NCBI GenBank assembly: GCA_947579665.1
Contig: CANPUZ010000058.1
Coordinates: forward strand, 372,001-436,000
Direction of reading: 5' to 3'
Length of the DNA: 64,000 nt
DNA from: Sympetrum striolatum
Lineage: Eukaryota; Arthropoda; Insecta; Odonata; Libellulidae
Shown here: positions 20,264 through 30,745 of the stretch, piece after piece
Layout of the letters: the number at the start of each line of letters is the position of its first letter
How positions within the stretch are numbered: the first letter of the stretch is position 1
Notes under the pieces: generated by a model
Seen by the model: the letters and a program-made list of their open reading frames with translations, nothing else
The model's database searches: none
Told to the model about the DNA's origin: nothing
Position numbers and translations under genes: made by a program

Positions 20264-20885
20264 TAGAGGTGTTTGAAAACGTTTTTAATTTTTCTGAAAT
20301 TTGTTGATTCGAAAACCAAATTGTGGTGTTTTGTGTTTTTATTACATTTCCTATATTTGTTGTTACTAATTTTCACAGAGTCTCATTTAAGCAAAGGAAT
20401 AATGTTAGGCACACTTCAGCATAAGCATTAAAAGCATTGGAAATGTCATTAACTGTAAATTATACGAAATATTAAATTGAATTCATTTAAAACTGTGCTG
20501 CTTACAGCTAAGGAAAATGCTTTCACAGCTGCAGATCAACAAAACATTATATTTTCATTAAAAACATATTACATATTGATAACGATAAATGTTAGGGAAA
20601 AACAAAACATATTTCTTCGTGGAATTAATTCGAGATTTTGTGATAATGGAAAGAAAGTTTTGTGAATTAATTGCTAAAATCAAATTCACGCAAGCAGAGA
20701 TGTCACGAGTGATCAAAAATATGACAAAAATACGAAAATAATGCAATTATATATTGTACATTTATTTAAATAATACCAAAATTACATTTCCCTCTCTTAC
20801 AAATGAAGCAAACATCAACAAAATCCGAGCTGCTCATTAAAGCTGTTAAAAATAGCGTTATTTCGCTAAATCGGACAAAAAAATT
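20264..20885 (+). mobile_element. hAT-like non-autonomous element, 3'-truncated
   Basis: Starts TAGAGGTGTTTGAAAACG. From 20360 it matches 6688-7215. The other copy supplies the inverse end CAAACACCTCTA. No coding. Confidence 0.45.
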
Positions 20886-20944
20886 TCCATATGCAAACAA
20901 TGACACTTAATTGGAGGGACGGTTTCTCAGTTGAGTATTTTTAG

Positions 20945-21440
20945 TCCGTACTGAAGTAATGGTAGGGATTAACGCCAGAATTCAGAAATAATGTTGGCAT
21001 TTCGTCCTCGGTTCGATCCCCCAGACGAGTCAAAGCATTTCCATAAGAAATGCACGTAGAGTTCGTTTTTGCCGCTGCAGGCTTTATTTCTTTTGCGAAA
21101 TTAAATTAGAAAGAATGGTCGTAAGAAGTCGAGATAAGTACCAAAAGAAGGGAAAATGAATAAAGAATCTTATTTTGGTCGTGGATAATTGTTTTCGAAT
21201 TGAATTATCGAGAATTTACGCGAAATAAAGGAAAGTTATGTGAAATTTCGAGGGTGTAAACAACCGGTCCCCCTGACGACGAATGCCATTGTTGAATCCG
21301 AGTTCCTGCTTTTTGGCCAATTTAGAGTTGAGAAGAAGAGAAACGCTGTTGATTCCGTTCACAGTTATGTGAATAATCAATCGTTGGAAGCGATTTAAAT
21401 ATTATATTTACGAAAAACGAAAGGTGAGTTAATTTGCTAC
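20945..21440 (+). mobile_element. Helitron-like family D, internal fragment
   Basis: B-box-like CTCGGTTCGATCCCCCAGACG near 21008, GCATTTCCATAAGAAATGC, the shared internal block, CAACCGGTCCCCCTGACGAC and the D-specific GAGAAACGCTGTTGATTCC. The 3' hairpin and CTAG end are missing. Confidence 0.55.
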
Positions 21441-21534
21441 CGAATGTTGTATTCTGTTCAATTCACTTCTTTCGTTATTTTCCACTTGATCTTCGCCTTA
21501 GATATATAGATATATACATCGTTTGCCATGGTAC

Positions 21535-21740
21535 GCGTATTAGGGGGCGTCCATTAATTACGTACGGTGATTTTTGCGATTCACCCCTCCCTCCTCCCTA
21601 GTGAGATATCGTGAGATTTGGCTCTACCCCGTCCTCTAATCTCACGTGAGATTGTTCAAAATGCGCCTTTTCAGCGTAAATGTGTTAATCTATGCTTCGT
21701 TGTACTGGATTTATTAAAAAAACGTAATTTATTTAATAAT
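21535..21740. repeat. Possible DNA-transposon terminus
   Basis: TAGGGGGCGTCCATTAATTA, then repeated GTGAGAT motifs (GTGAGATATCGTGAGATT, CACGTGAGATT). Similar GGGGGCGTCCAT..TTACGT starts are frequent in arthropod repeats. No second end is seen. Confidence 0.25.
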
Positions 21741-22262
21741 TTTTATTTAGGACCAGTTGAGACTAGTATTTAAGACTAATAACATAAAAATAATAACAAA
21801 TTTATTTTTCTCTGGGATTATAAGTCCCAGAAGAGCGGAAAAAATATACAAATTCTATCTGCTCACATAAAAATAAACAATATTATTATAAACAATAGGT
21901 CGCAATACAAAAGATAGACAGCTCACTAAAAATAATACAAAAAAGAATAGAGAGAAAGAAATATGCCGATATTATGGTAATAAGAGTCATTCTGTAGTAA
22001 CAAAGAGGTAATCAAATAGTTTTTCTTTAAATGATTGGGCGGAGGTGGAATTTTTAATGTGTGAAGGCAGGTTGTTCCAGAAATTAGACGAAGAAATTAA
22101 AAAGGATTTTAGGTAAGTCCGAGAGATTGGGCGTAGAAGAAAGTTAGGGCCGGAGCGGGACGTTTTACAGGAAACAGAATATTTGTAAGCAAACATGTCA
22201 TAGATATACTGTGGTTGAAGATCGTGAAAACCGTAAACGAAATTGAACCAAGCATTATTTTC
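21741..22262 (-). pseudogene. LINE relic (RT C-terminal region)
   Basis: On the minus strand: FNFVYGFHDLQPQYIYDM, then RSGPNFLLRPISRTYLKSF, SSSNFWNNLPSHIKNS and SFKEKLFDYLF, with a stop at 21987. This is the usual C-terminal order of CR1/L2-type non-LTR elements (R..N.L..P..RT...SF......WN.LP..I......FK..L). An AT-rich 3' part continues to about 21741. It is 5'-truncated, with a stop upstream of 22255. Confidence 0.65.
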
Positions 22263-22323
22263 TCCTGGTTCAACCTCTTCAACTGACGGCTGACTACTAA
22301 GATCTTAGTCTAAAATCACAATG

Positions 22324-22992
22324 AAAAAATCTGATGTGGCCAGCACATGACTTTCTCCATTTGTAAGATGTAAATATTTATCTACGACAGTATTTTCGAA
22401 CTCTAGATTCAATCTAAACTTGGAAGATAAGTGATTAATTTATATATTATTATCTTTTACGTCATAAACATTATAAATAATGTTTTTCGGGACATGCTCG
22501 ATGAAAAAAGATGAATTTGGCCTTTTGCCCAGAGCACCCACAAAGTACATAATCAGCTACTTCCGGTTTATTAGTATTTCACGAATAACTCCTAAACAAT
22601 CAGTGATACAAAATTATGTTTCATACAAAAGTTAAAGTAAATTATATTTTCTAAAACTTTTATATATAGTAGTATATACCTAAATATCATATTAATGGGG
22701 ATATTTTGTAAAAACGGAAATTTGCTTCGAAGAATAAAGCTCGACTTCCGGTTTACCGATTTACTCCAAAACCTAATTAACTCTGACAGCACCCACCACA
22801 GTGCTATTTACGAAGTTTGGTATTGATACGACCAATAGTTTTTACGTTAGTGCGCCCACAATCACACTCAGACATACGTCATTCCGAAAAAGACGTGTTC
22901 TAGGGACCCCAAAACGTGCATTTCCGTTGAAATTTCGAAATTGATTTTTTTCATGAAAACAATACTACTACCTATATGGAGAAAGTAAAAAT
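22324..22992 (-). mobile_element. Family E element, copy 3
   Basis: Starts AAAAAATCTGATGTGGCCAG; ends CTACCTATATGGAGAAAGT then AAAAA. It is closely similar to copy 2 throughout (AATGTTTTTCGGGACATG, CTTCCGGTTTA, GTTAGTGCGCCCACAA). A-runs border both ends. Confidence 0.65.
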
Positions 22993-23277
22993 CGAACCCA
23001 GTTGCCTCAAAATTCTAAACCAGGGCCATGACAAGCGTTAATTTGTCATAGTTCTGTCCTCCGCAGCCTTTTCCCGCACCGAGGGAAGGACCCCACTGGA
23101 GCCAATAGTAGCAATGAAGAGGTGTTTAGTCCTCTCGAAAAACAGCCAATTTTGAATTTCCACTGTGCATGATGTTCGTCTACGGTCGTTAGAACGTAGT
23201 TAAGTGATTTCAAATAGCATTTGTGAGACTGTGGCATTTAAATTGATTAAGTATTTTGTGACCGAAAAAGAGATGCG

Positions 23278-23285
23278 AAAAAAAA
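23278..23285 (-). terminator. Pol III-type T-run after the tRNA-like sequence
   Basis: Eight A on plus, i.e. T8 on minus, starts at the base after the last tRNA-like position. It is long enough to stop RNA polymerase III. Confidence 0.5.
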
Positions 23286-23357
23286 GATTAACTCTAGGAT
23301 CGAACCAGCATACTTCTACTTTGAAGATGGATGTGTTATCCATTACACCACGATAGT
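23286..23357 (-). tRNA. tRNA-like sequence (tRNA-Arg-like body, anticodon position UCA), probable pseudogene or SINE head
   Basis: The 72-nt minus-strand segment fits the tRNA layout 7-2-4-8-4-1-5-7-5-5-5-7-5-7. The A box TGGTGTAATGG fits TRGYNNARNGG and the B box GGTTCGATCC is perfect. The D stem GTGT/ACAC is complete. The anticodon stem has four pairs of five (one wobble) and the T stem four of five. The loop CTTCAAA puts UCA at positions 34-36 (plus 23322-23324). AATGGATAACACA and the A-to-B spacing resemble arginine tRNA genes. The acceptor arms do not pair, so it is unlikely to be a working tRNA. A T8 run follows at once. Confidence 0.5.
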
Positions 23358-23506
23358 AGTTGCAATATCTGAATTATTTCGAGCTTCGTTTCCTTAAGTC
23401 GTAATAAGAATCTTCGTCATAGTTCTGCAGCCATTACTTTCCATTAAAAACTTATTTTTTATTCCTTTCCTTTATTTTGTTTTGTTGATTTTTGATCCTT
23501 CAAACA

Positions 23507-25196
23507 AAAAAATCTGCTGTGGCCAACACATGACTTTCTCCATATTTATTGAAAACATAAGCCTATGCCGGTAATATATAAATAACTCCAAAACAATAAG
23601 TGTTACAGGAAAATGTTTCATACAAAAGTTGTAGTAAAGTACATTATCTACAACTTTTGTGTGTGAATGTATATACCTATATTGCATTCTTACAGAGATA
23701 TTTAAGGAACAAAATTTTGTTCCGGATAAACCGCAACTTCCGGTTAAGCGATATTCACCAAAAACTAATCAACTCTTGGCATTGTTAGGAAAATACTAAG
23801 TATGAATTTTGGAAATGATCGGATAATTACTTTTTAAGATAGAGCGCACACAACCTTTTTTACCACAGACAGACACACTGATAGACAGACACACTGATAG
23901 ACAGACACACAGGTTGACTCCGAAGGGAAAGGACGTGCTTTCGTGTGCTCCGTTTTCTGTAAGTGTTTTAGTGCCTTCCGTCATTGTTTTCATCGTTTCG
24001 ACGCCTGCGGCTGCGCTGATACTTGAGTATAATTCTTGTTTGCACTCTATTTTGACTCTAACTGCATAAACTGCAGTGATTTTCCCGTTTTTTGTTGCAC
24101 TTAGTGTTCTCCTTGCGCTGTGAGAACGTTCATTTGTCTCCTGTCATCCTCACGAGGATGGCGGAAGACACCTCGCTCGCGGTCGCCTCCCCTAATTGCC
24201 GTCCCTCCTTCACCAACGGAGCTTAATGTGACCTTGGGAGAAGCTTCGTCTCCATCGGGAGATAGAAGACAAAAGCAAATCTAATCGACAGTCAAAAAAC
24301 TTCATCGACCATTACCACCGGTACTGTAAGTTCAACGATTTTACGAAGAAGGAATGGCAACCTAATCATAGAACAACCTTGCTCTCCTCCGTCAGACAAA
24401 GAGATAAACATACCCGTTAAAACTACCAGACCACAACACACCGAGACTCCGATAAGCTATGCTGCAGTTGCAGGCAACAGATCGGAAGAAATGAACAACG
24501 AAGCGATGCATAATAACAGATTTCACAACCGACCATATTCGTCCCAAGTCGAACGCTCCGCATTTCCCAAATCCTCCTGTCAAGAAAATAAAAACAAACA
24601 ACGCAGGCCCATCGAAACAAACTGGAGTCCTTTTCAACTGTATAGAGAACACAGCGCTTTTAGAATACGTCTATGGAGACGCTCTAGGAGGAAGAGAAGC
24701 CATGGCACGAAGTTATCTAATAGCCGTGTATGCATTTATCTGAAGACAGAAGAATCAGTGGACAAGTTTCTCGATGAGCATGGCGGAATCTCTTCGAATA
24801 ACACATTCATCGAAGCACCCAGAATGTCTGCGCGCATCGAAAAACTCACAATATCCAACATTCCACCGCAGGTACCGAATCATGAACTCGTCGACATTAT
24901 TCAACGAGTGGCAACAGTTTGCAGCCCAATTCGTTCATTTACAATTGGTGCCAAAAGGGAAGGATACACTCACATAACATCCTGGAGAAGGGCCGTCTCT
25001 GTTATGAGGAGAGACTTCAAATAGCCTCGTCAACGTCTCACCAGCGCATACCCGGGGCCTCTACTCCAACAGATACTTCGACCACTACTTCTTTTCAATC
25101 TCCATCACCGACTGAACTTATCCCTTTGCCTAAGGACCCTCAACCAACAGCTTGTTGAATACAATACTTAATACTACGTATAGGGAGAAAGTGAAA
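23507..25196 (-). mobile_element. Family E element, copy 4, interrupted by a LINE ORF1 relic
   Basis: The left part 23507-23930 starts AAAAAATCTGCTGTGGCCAAC and keeps the E interior up to TAGAGCGCACACAACC; there the 16-bp unit AGACAGACACACTGAT is repeated. The right end TACTACGTATAGGGAGAAAGT is at about 25168-25196. About 1.2 kb of foreign sequence replaces some 100 bp of E between them. Confidence 0.5.
23931..25154 (+). pseudogene. LINE ORF1 (gag-like, RNA-binding) relic
   Basis: A candidate start (MAEDTSLAVAS) lies near 24159. Downstream, with frameshifts, come TPISYAAVAGN (a motif common before the nucleic-acid-binding core of insect LINE ORF1), LFNCIENTALLEYVYGDALG near 24630, then in another frame RVCIYLKTEESVDKFLDEHG, RIEKLTISNIPP and THITSWRRAVSV near 24985. 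A serine/threonine/proline-rich stretch follows in a third frame. This order matches ORF1 proteins of insect Jockey-group LINEs. At least two frameshifts and one stop break it. No RT frame follows, so only ORF1 is kept. Confidence 0.55.
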
Positions 25197-25209
25197 ACAT
25201 AGCTACGCA

Positions 25210-25323
25210 ATTGCGTAAGTATTGAATCGAATGACGTGTTTTTTCTCGGTGAATCTATGTTCGGTAGAATACCCTCATTTGCTTTCCAATGTCACAGCTG
25301 ACTGAGTGGCGGGGTTTCGCTAA
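25210..25323 (+). mobile_element. Helitron-like family D, 3' end only
   Basis: Matches the last 110 bp of the D copies at 49.1 and 60.5 kb (CTCGGTGAATCTATGTTCG, GTGGCGGGGTTTCGCTAA). It ends CTAA, a CTRR variant. Confidence 0.5.
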
Positions 25324-25369
25324 CGAGTGAAATCTCACTTATTCTGCGACTCTCTAATGGAAGGATGCA

Positions 25370-25650
25370 TGAATTCGGATCCAACAATGGGTTTTGTCGT
25401 CAAGAGTTGTTTACTCCCTCAAAACTCCACGACATTTTCGTTTATTTTCTCTAAATTCTCGTAAATTCGGATCGAAAACAATATTCCATGACTGAAATTA
25501 CGATCCTCATTTAATTACCTATCTTTTGGTCCTCGTTTCGACTTCGTACGACTTTTGCTTCTAATTCAATTTTGCGAAAGAAACAAAGTCTGCAAATGCT
25601 GATCTTAACGTGCATTTCTTATGGGAATGGTTTGGCCCATTTAAAAGGCG
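25370..25650 (-). mobile_element. Family B/D-type Helitron-like fragment
   Basis: GGATCCAACAATGGGTTTTG, GAGTTGTTTACTCCC, TCTTTTGGTCCTCGTTTCG, CTTACGTGCATTTCTTATGG-type landmarks in reverse orientation. No termini. Confidence 0.5.
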
Positions 25651-25844
25651 AACCGGGGAACGGAAGGTGAAAAGTAGCCTTTGATAGTTAAAAAGTCGGG
25701 TTTTTAACGGTTCCCCAAGTTTGTAAGCTGTGCGACTTCTGTTTCCCAAGAGTTTTAGGCGAATATTTGGAAGGTTAGACGAATATAGTTAAGTATGATT
25801 CAGTACTAATAGGTCTCTAATTTTCCCTTTTTGTCTTTTTTTAG

Positions 25845-25884
25845 CTGGAACCTCTGCAGACGAAAGGCTGGCCACAGCGATTCG
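25845..25884 (+). CDS. Candidate 40-nt internal exon of a host gene
   Basis: All signals of an exon line up. TACTAAT (25804-25810), close to the ideal branch sequence, lies 35 nt upstream of the acceptor. A pyrimidine tract (TTTTCCCTTTTTG, TCTTTTTTT) ends in AG at 25843-25844. Forty GC-richer bases follow, then the donor G/GTGAGT (25885-25890). All three frames are open. With two bases taken from the previous exon it reads GTSADERLATAIR; the other frames give LEPLQTKGWPQRF and WNLCRRKAGHSDS. Forty nt is not a multiple of three, so skipping it would shift the frame. Flanking sequence is not an obvious repeat. I do not recognise the protein. A chance match or an exon inside an old transposon cannot be excluded. 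Confidence 0.5.
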
Positions 25885-25951
25885 GTGAGTCCACGAATTT
25901 AACTAATTTTCGCCCCATTTCTGTTTTCGATGCTGAATTCGATGTTTTCTT

Positions 25952-26385
25952 AAGGCTACCTAATGCGGAGCGAAGCTAAGTTGAGCGAAGTTACGCTGAG
26001 CGGACTTCGCTTTGACAATTGAACCTAGACATTTGAATGCAGCTACGGATACGAAGCGGAGCTGAGAATTGTGACGTCACTCAGCTTCGTTCGGCTCATC
26101 GTCCGAACGGTTCGTGCTGAAGTCAGCTTCCCCCTCCTCTCGCGTTACATTTGTGTTCAAGGGCTGCAAAGCCGAGTCCGTCTATTACGGAAATTCCGCG
26201 ATTTAACCGTAATATAAGAGAATTAAATTCCCAGGTGGCAAATAAAGGCTAAGTGATCTTACGCCATTTTGTTTCTTTAGAAACCAATTTTAATCTATTC
26301 CCTTCTCTTAGCTTCGCGTAGCTCCGAGTCACTCCGTTCCGCTCAGCTCAGCGCCGCTTCGCATTCGGTGGCCTTAGCCTCAGTT
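25952..26385. mobile_element. Non-autonomous TIR element (MITE-like), ~430 bp
   Basis: The left arm AAGGCTACCTAATGCGGAGC and the inverted right arm AAGGCCACCGAATGCGAAGC match over about 25 bases. Further in, both arms are full of AGCGAAGCT/AGCTTCGCT motifs that can pair. TTA is left of the element and TAG is right, so the target duplication is unclear. No coding. Confidence 0.5.
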
Positions 26386-26454
26386 CAGATTCGTTGCAAT
26401 GCTTGAATAGTGTGTGAATTACATTTGAAACGCAGTTAAGGCTCTGTTACATAC

Positions 26455-27165
26455 TTGCCTAGTTCATAATCGTATTACGTTGAGACCGCTTAGAAAGTGC
26501 TGAGACCACTTAGGCTACGTTGAGATTGCTTAGAATACGTTTAGACCGCTTAGAAAATGTTGAGACTACTTAGGATACGTTGAGTTTGCTTAGAACTCTT
26601 TTTGACCACTTAGGCTACGTTGAGATTGCTTAGAATACGTTTAGACCGCTTAGAAAGTGTTCAGACTACTAAGGATACGTTGAGATTGTTTAGAATGCGT
26701 TTAGACCGCTTAAAATACGTTTAAACCGCTTAGAAAGTGCTGAGACCACTTAGGCTACGTTGAGATTGCTTAGAATACGTTTAGACCGCTTAGATAGTGT
26801 TGAGACTACTTAGGATACGTTGAGTTTGCTTAGAACTCTTTTTGACCGCTTAAAATACGTTTAGACCGCTTAAAATACGTTTAGACCGCTTAAAATACGT
26901 TTAGACCGCTTAGAAAGTGTTCAGACTACTATGGATACGTTGAGATTGCTTAGAATACGTTTAGACCGCTTAGAAAGCGTTGAGACCACTTAGGCTACGT
27001 TGAGATTGCTTAGAATACGTTTAGACCGCTTAGAAAGTGTTGAGACTACTTAGGATACGTTGAGTTTGCTTAGAACTCTTTTTGACCGCTTAAAATACGT
27101 TTAGACCGCTTAGAAAGTGTTCAGACTACTAAGGATACGTTGAGATTGCTTAGAACGCGTTGATA
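26455..27165. repeat. 20-bp satellite with 240-bp higher-order repeat (array 1a)
   Basis: About 35 monomers of exactly 20 bp, e.g. TTAGACCGCTTAGAATACGT and TGAGATTGCTTAGAATACGT, with a constant CTTAG. The variant TGAGTTTGCTTAGAACTCTT recurs at 26581, 26821 and 27061, a precise 240-bp (12-monomer) higher-order period. Confidence 0.85.
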
Positions 27166-27349
27166 ATATCAAAATAGTACAAATATACTAGTGCGATAGC
27201 TATATATATACAAAATATATACTATCCCCAATTGAATGTTATATAACACATTTACGACACAATAAATATTAAAAGTTAAATAAAAAAAGCAATCAAATAA
27301 AACAGTACATCACTTTTGATCGGCAGTTAATGAAATACTTGTTAACGTA

Positions 27350-27840
27350 AGATGCTTCATATTGAGACCGGTTAGCGGACGTTGTGGCCGCTTAGTAAAC
27401 GTTGAGATTGCTTAAAGAGCGTTGAGATTGCTTAGAATAAGTTTAGACCGTATAGTATACGTTGAGATAGCTTGAAATACGTTTAAACCGCTTAGAAAGC
27501 GTTGAGATTGCTTAGAAAGCGTTGAGATAGCTTAGGATACGTTTAGACCGCTTTGAAAGTGCTGAGACCACTTAGGCTACGTTGAGATTGCTTAGAATAC
27601 GTTTAGACCGCTTAGAAAGTGTTGAGACTACTTAGGATACGTTGAGTTTGCTTAGAACTCTTTTTGACCGCTTAAAATACGTTTAGACCGCTTAGAAAGT
27701 GTTCAGACTACTAAGGATACGTTGAGATTGCTTAGAATGCGTTTAGACCGCTTAAAATACGTTTAGACCGCTTAGAAAGTGTTGAGACTACTTAGGATTC
27801 GTTGACACCGCTTAGAATTCGTTTAGACCACTTAAAATGC
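27350..27840. repeat. 20-bp satellite, second block (array 1b)
   Basis: Same monomer family, separated from array 1a by about 185 bp of AT-rich sequence. The left part holds diverged monomers (GTTGTGGCCGCTTAGTAAAC); the right part (from 27560) repeats the 1a higher-order unit, with the marker TGAGTTTGCTTAGAACTC at 27642. Confidence 0.8.
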
Positions 27841-28074
27841 ATTATCAACAGCAATTGCCACTGGAAAACCTTCTGAAGCCTAAAAGAAATCGCGGATTTC
27901 ACACAAAAACTCAAAAATGGTGCAAATATTGATCTCGAATCCGTAAAATCTCCGTCTGGAGCAACTATTCAATTACTATGTGTCCTCAAAATGCATCTTC
28001 TCCTTGTGCTCCGGGTTTTCTTTTGTTCGCCTCGGTACGGAGGTGGTTTAGGGAAAACCCAAAAGGAATAGCCG

Positions 28075-28556
28075 AAAAAGCATTTCCATAAGAAATGCAC
28101 GTAAAGTTCATTTTTCTCGCTGCAGGCTTTATTTCATTCGAATTTTTAAATTAGAAATAATATTCGCACAAAGTCGAACCAAGCACCAAAAGAAGGGGAA
28201 TAGAATAAAGATTCTTATTTTGGTCGTGAAATATCGTTTAGGAATCTCGTTTATGAGAATTTTGATGAAATGCGCGAATATTTCATCGAAATTTCGAGAT
28301 CGTAAACAACCCATCCCCCTTGACAACGAAGGCGATTGTTGATTCCCCAAGTTCGTGTATTTATTCATCAAAATGCATTAGGAATATGAGTTGAAATTAA
28401 TCCTGATAATAACTTTATGAAGAAGGAAAAAGTGCATGAGATTTTAACATTTGCTGAACAATATCGTGTGAAGAATCGCACGAAAAAAAATACGAACATT
28501 TAAATTTTTTACAATTTTGTTTATACGTCAGTAGCAACCAAGTTTTATTTACAGCA
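28075..28556 (+). mobile_element. Helitron-like family C, internal and 3' part
   Basis: GCATTTCCATAAGAAATGC, ATTCTTATTTTGGTCGTG, GTAAACAACCCATCCCCC, then the C tail GTGAAGAATCGCACG, CGTCAGTAGCAACCAAG, which matches 750-842. The 5' terminus is missing. Confidence 0.5.
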
Positions 28557-29000
28557 ACGTAATTCTTTACTGAATTTTCAGTTTTAAAACGGTTTTACTC
28601 TCTCTCTACTCGAGGACTTAGCGTGAGGATTTCAATATTGTACACTTTAGCTTTATGTTGAATAAAGCTTCATGTTGAACGTTAACTGCATTTATGAAAA
28701 AAAATGAAACGAAAAAAGATAGAGTTTATTTAATATTTTACGGGAAAATTCCTTTTGCGAAAAAAAACAAATAGTTTGAGAACATAAAGCTACAGCATAG
28801 ATTTACAAGTCAGATACATAACTAAAACACCGTAAAATCATGAACGTAACATACGGCAAAGTATTTACAAAAGGAGAATAAAAAATGTACAGTTCGACAT
28901 ACATCAATAAGACAATTACAACGATTCATTATTAAAAGTATTTACTAAACTCAAACACTCAAATTTTCACAAATAGCAGTGCATCTAGTTTGCTCCTAAA
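28557..29000. other. Unassigned AT-rich spacer
   Basis: No gene or repeat boundary recognised. Confidence 0.3.
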
Positions 29001-29001
29001 A

Positions 29002-29575
29002 GTAGGGGAGACCGGGGCTGGTTGGCCGAAGGGGCAGGTTGGCCGAGTGCCTGTTTTAAAAAGACTTTTAGACACATTGACGACATCTATAGTGATTTTG
29101 GTTGGGTATTAGTTCGTCCATGTACCGACGCAATTTCAGGTGTTTTCGTGATGCCGTTTGCTCAGGAGCACGTTTGTTCTTTTTTCGACACTGGCGAGTA
29201 AATTTCTGTTCTTTTAAAGTAATCTTCGTAACACTAGTCAATTTCCATCCGATTTCCAAAAACGTGGTACCGCTGGAAAGGGTATTCAAAACCCTACAAA
29301 ATGGTATATCGGTTTCCAGGGTAACCTCACTTTTGTTTTTGTAAACCGTGATTGTTCTCGAAAACATTCATTGGGGTAGGTTGGCCGATTTTTGGTGCCG
29401 CATTTTTTGTTTATAACTTTTTCCCTGATTTTTTGTCATGGATGAAAAAATTCACATATATGCTCAGGGTTTGTATCTTTATGACAGAGCAAACCGTATT
29501 TCAAAAGGACAAACCAAAGTGAGTACAGAAATTCCGAAAACAAAACTCGGCCAACCAGCCCCGGTCTCCCCTACT
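29002..29575. mobile_element. Non-autonomous TIR element with ~30-bp perfect TIRs
   Basis: Left AGTAGGGGAGACCGGGGCT then GGTTGGCCGA; right is its exact inverse ending CCCCTACTT (29575). If TA is the target, it is the TA inside GTAGGGG/CCCCTAC, as in Tc1/mariner-like elements. TTGGCCGA recurs inside (29037, 29380). A 99-codon minus-strand frame (29068-29367) shows no known domain. Confidence 0.6.
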
Positions 29576-30120
29576 TGGGATCAAGATTAGTTGCATTTAA
29601 ACATTTGCAGTCGTCTGAATTGTAATGCAATTGGTGGTAGGAAGTGCTAATTGTGTAATTTCAGTTGAAGTGTAGGATTCCTTCTGGTTTTGTAAGGAGG
29701 ATCCTGCCTGGTTTCAAGAGGTTTCATTTGTGATAGGGAAAGTAGGAGGGTATGCGAATAATCATTTCTGGGGATAAGTAATTTGGCGCCTGGTTAATTG
29801 GTCCGGGGGGAATTCGAGGAATTGACCCCCCGTGCTGATGTTGTACTACCAACCCAACCCCACCCCCCGGCTAATTTATTTATACCATTCACTAATAATC
29901 AGGGCGTGTAGATTAAGATAAGACTGTATAATAGTAGAACAACAGAGCGGGATCAATTCCCCGCGTACGAATTGCATAGTAGAGTAATTTGAGGGTCTTT
30001 ATGTTCGTAAAATCCCTTTTATTCTTGAGAATGAAACCAAGGACTATCAACCAAGCACATGCATATGCTAAAGGCATTGTCATCGTATTCCATCGAGGGT
30101 TAATGTCTCCGAGCTGCACC
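29576..30120. other. Apparently single-copy island
   Basis: Mixed-composition sequence with GGTTAATTGGTCCGGGGGG near 29790 and CCCAACCCCACCCCCCGGC near 29855. I see no repeat match in the window and no gene. Confidence 0.3.
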
Positions 30121-30740
30121 CAAGTGCGGGTCACCACATGTAAAACCGAACCTCCAAAAAAGTACCAAATAGTCTCATAAATTGTTAAGTAACGATCAGA
30201 AAGTCGACCGTTAAAATCTCCGAGGAAGGTAGCGACCCCAATGCGAGTCGCCCAGCTGAAAAACCTTAAAAAAACCTTTAATAATTACAAAATAGTCTCA
30301 TAAAATGTTAAGTAACGATCAAAAAGTCGACCGTTAAAATCTCCGAGGAAGGTAGCGACCCAAATGCGAGTCGCCCAGCTGAAAAACCTTAAAAAAACCT
30401 TTAATAAGTACAAAACAGTCTCATAAAATGTTAAGTAACGATCAAAAAGTCGACCGTTAAAATCTCCGAGGAAGGTAGCGACCCAAATGCGAGTCGCCCA
30501 GCTGAAAACCCTTAAAAAAAACCTTTAATAAGTACAAAATAGTCTCATAAAATGTTAAGTAACGATCAGAAAGTTCTTAAGATAAGGAGCTTCCATCGAT
30601 CGTTAAAATATCCAAGAGGCATAGCGGCCAGAATGCGAGTTACGCACTGTGAATCTGTAACTTCCATCGATGGTCTAAAACCTCCGAGGTACTTGCATAG
30701 CGACCCCAATATGGGTCACCTCCTTGGAAAACCTTTCCAA
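30121..30740. repeat. 123-bp tandem repeat, ~4 units plus decayed units
   Basis: AGTCTCATAAAATGTTAAGT recurs at 30171, 30294, 30417 and 30541 (123, 123, 124). Units carry CGACCGTTAAAATCTCCGAG, GAAGGTAGCGACCC and GCGAGTCGCCCAGCTG. Units 2-4 are nearly identical, so the amplification is recent. Diverged units continue to 30740 (CTTCCATCGATCGTTAAAAT). Confidence 0.8.
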
Positions 30741-30745
30741 TCCAT

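Noticed and set aside
21420..21435. Splice donor-like AAAGGTGAGTTAA in family D
   Set aside because: It recurs at about 48800 in another family D copy (ATGTGAGTTAA), has no paired acceptor exon, and belongs to the repeat.
24392..24652. 86-codon minus-strand frame
   Set aside because: Antisense shadow of the LINE ORF1 relic.
29068..29367. 99-codon minus-strand frame inside the TIR element
   Set aside because: No similarity to any transposase motif I know, and an overlapping plus-strand frame of similar length exists.
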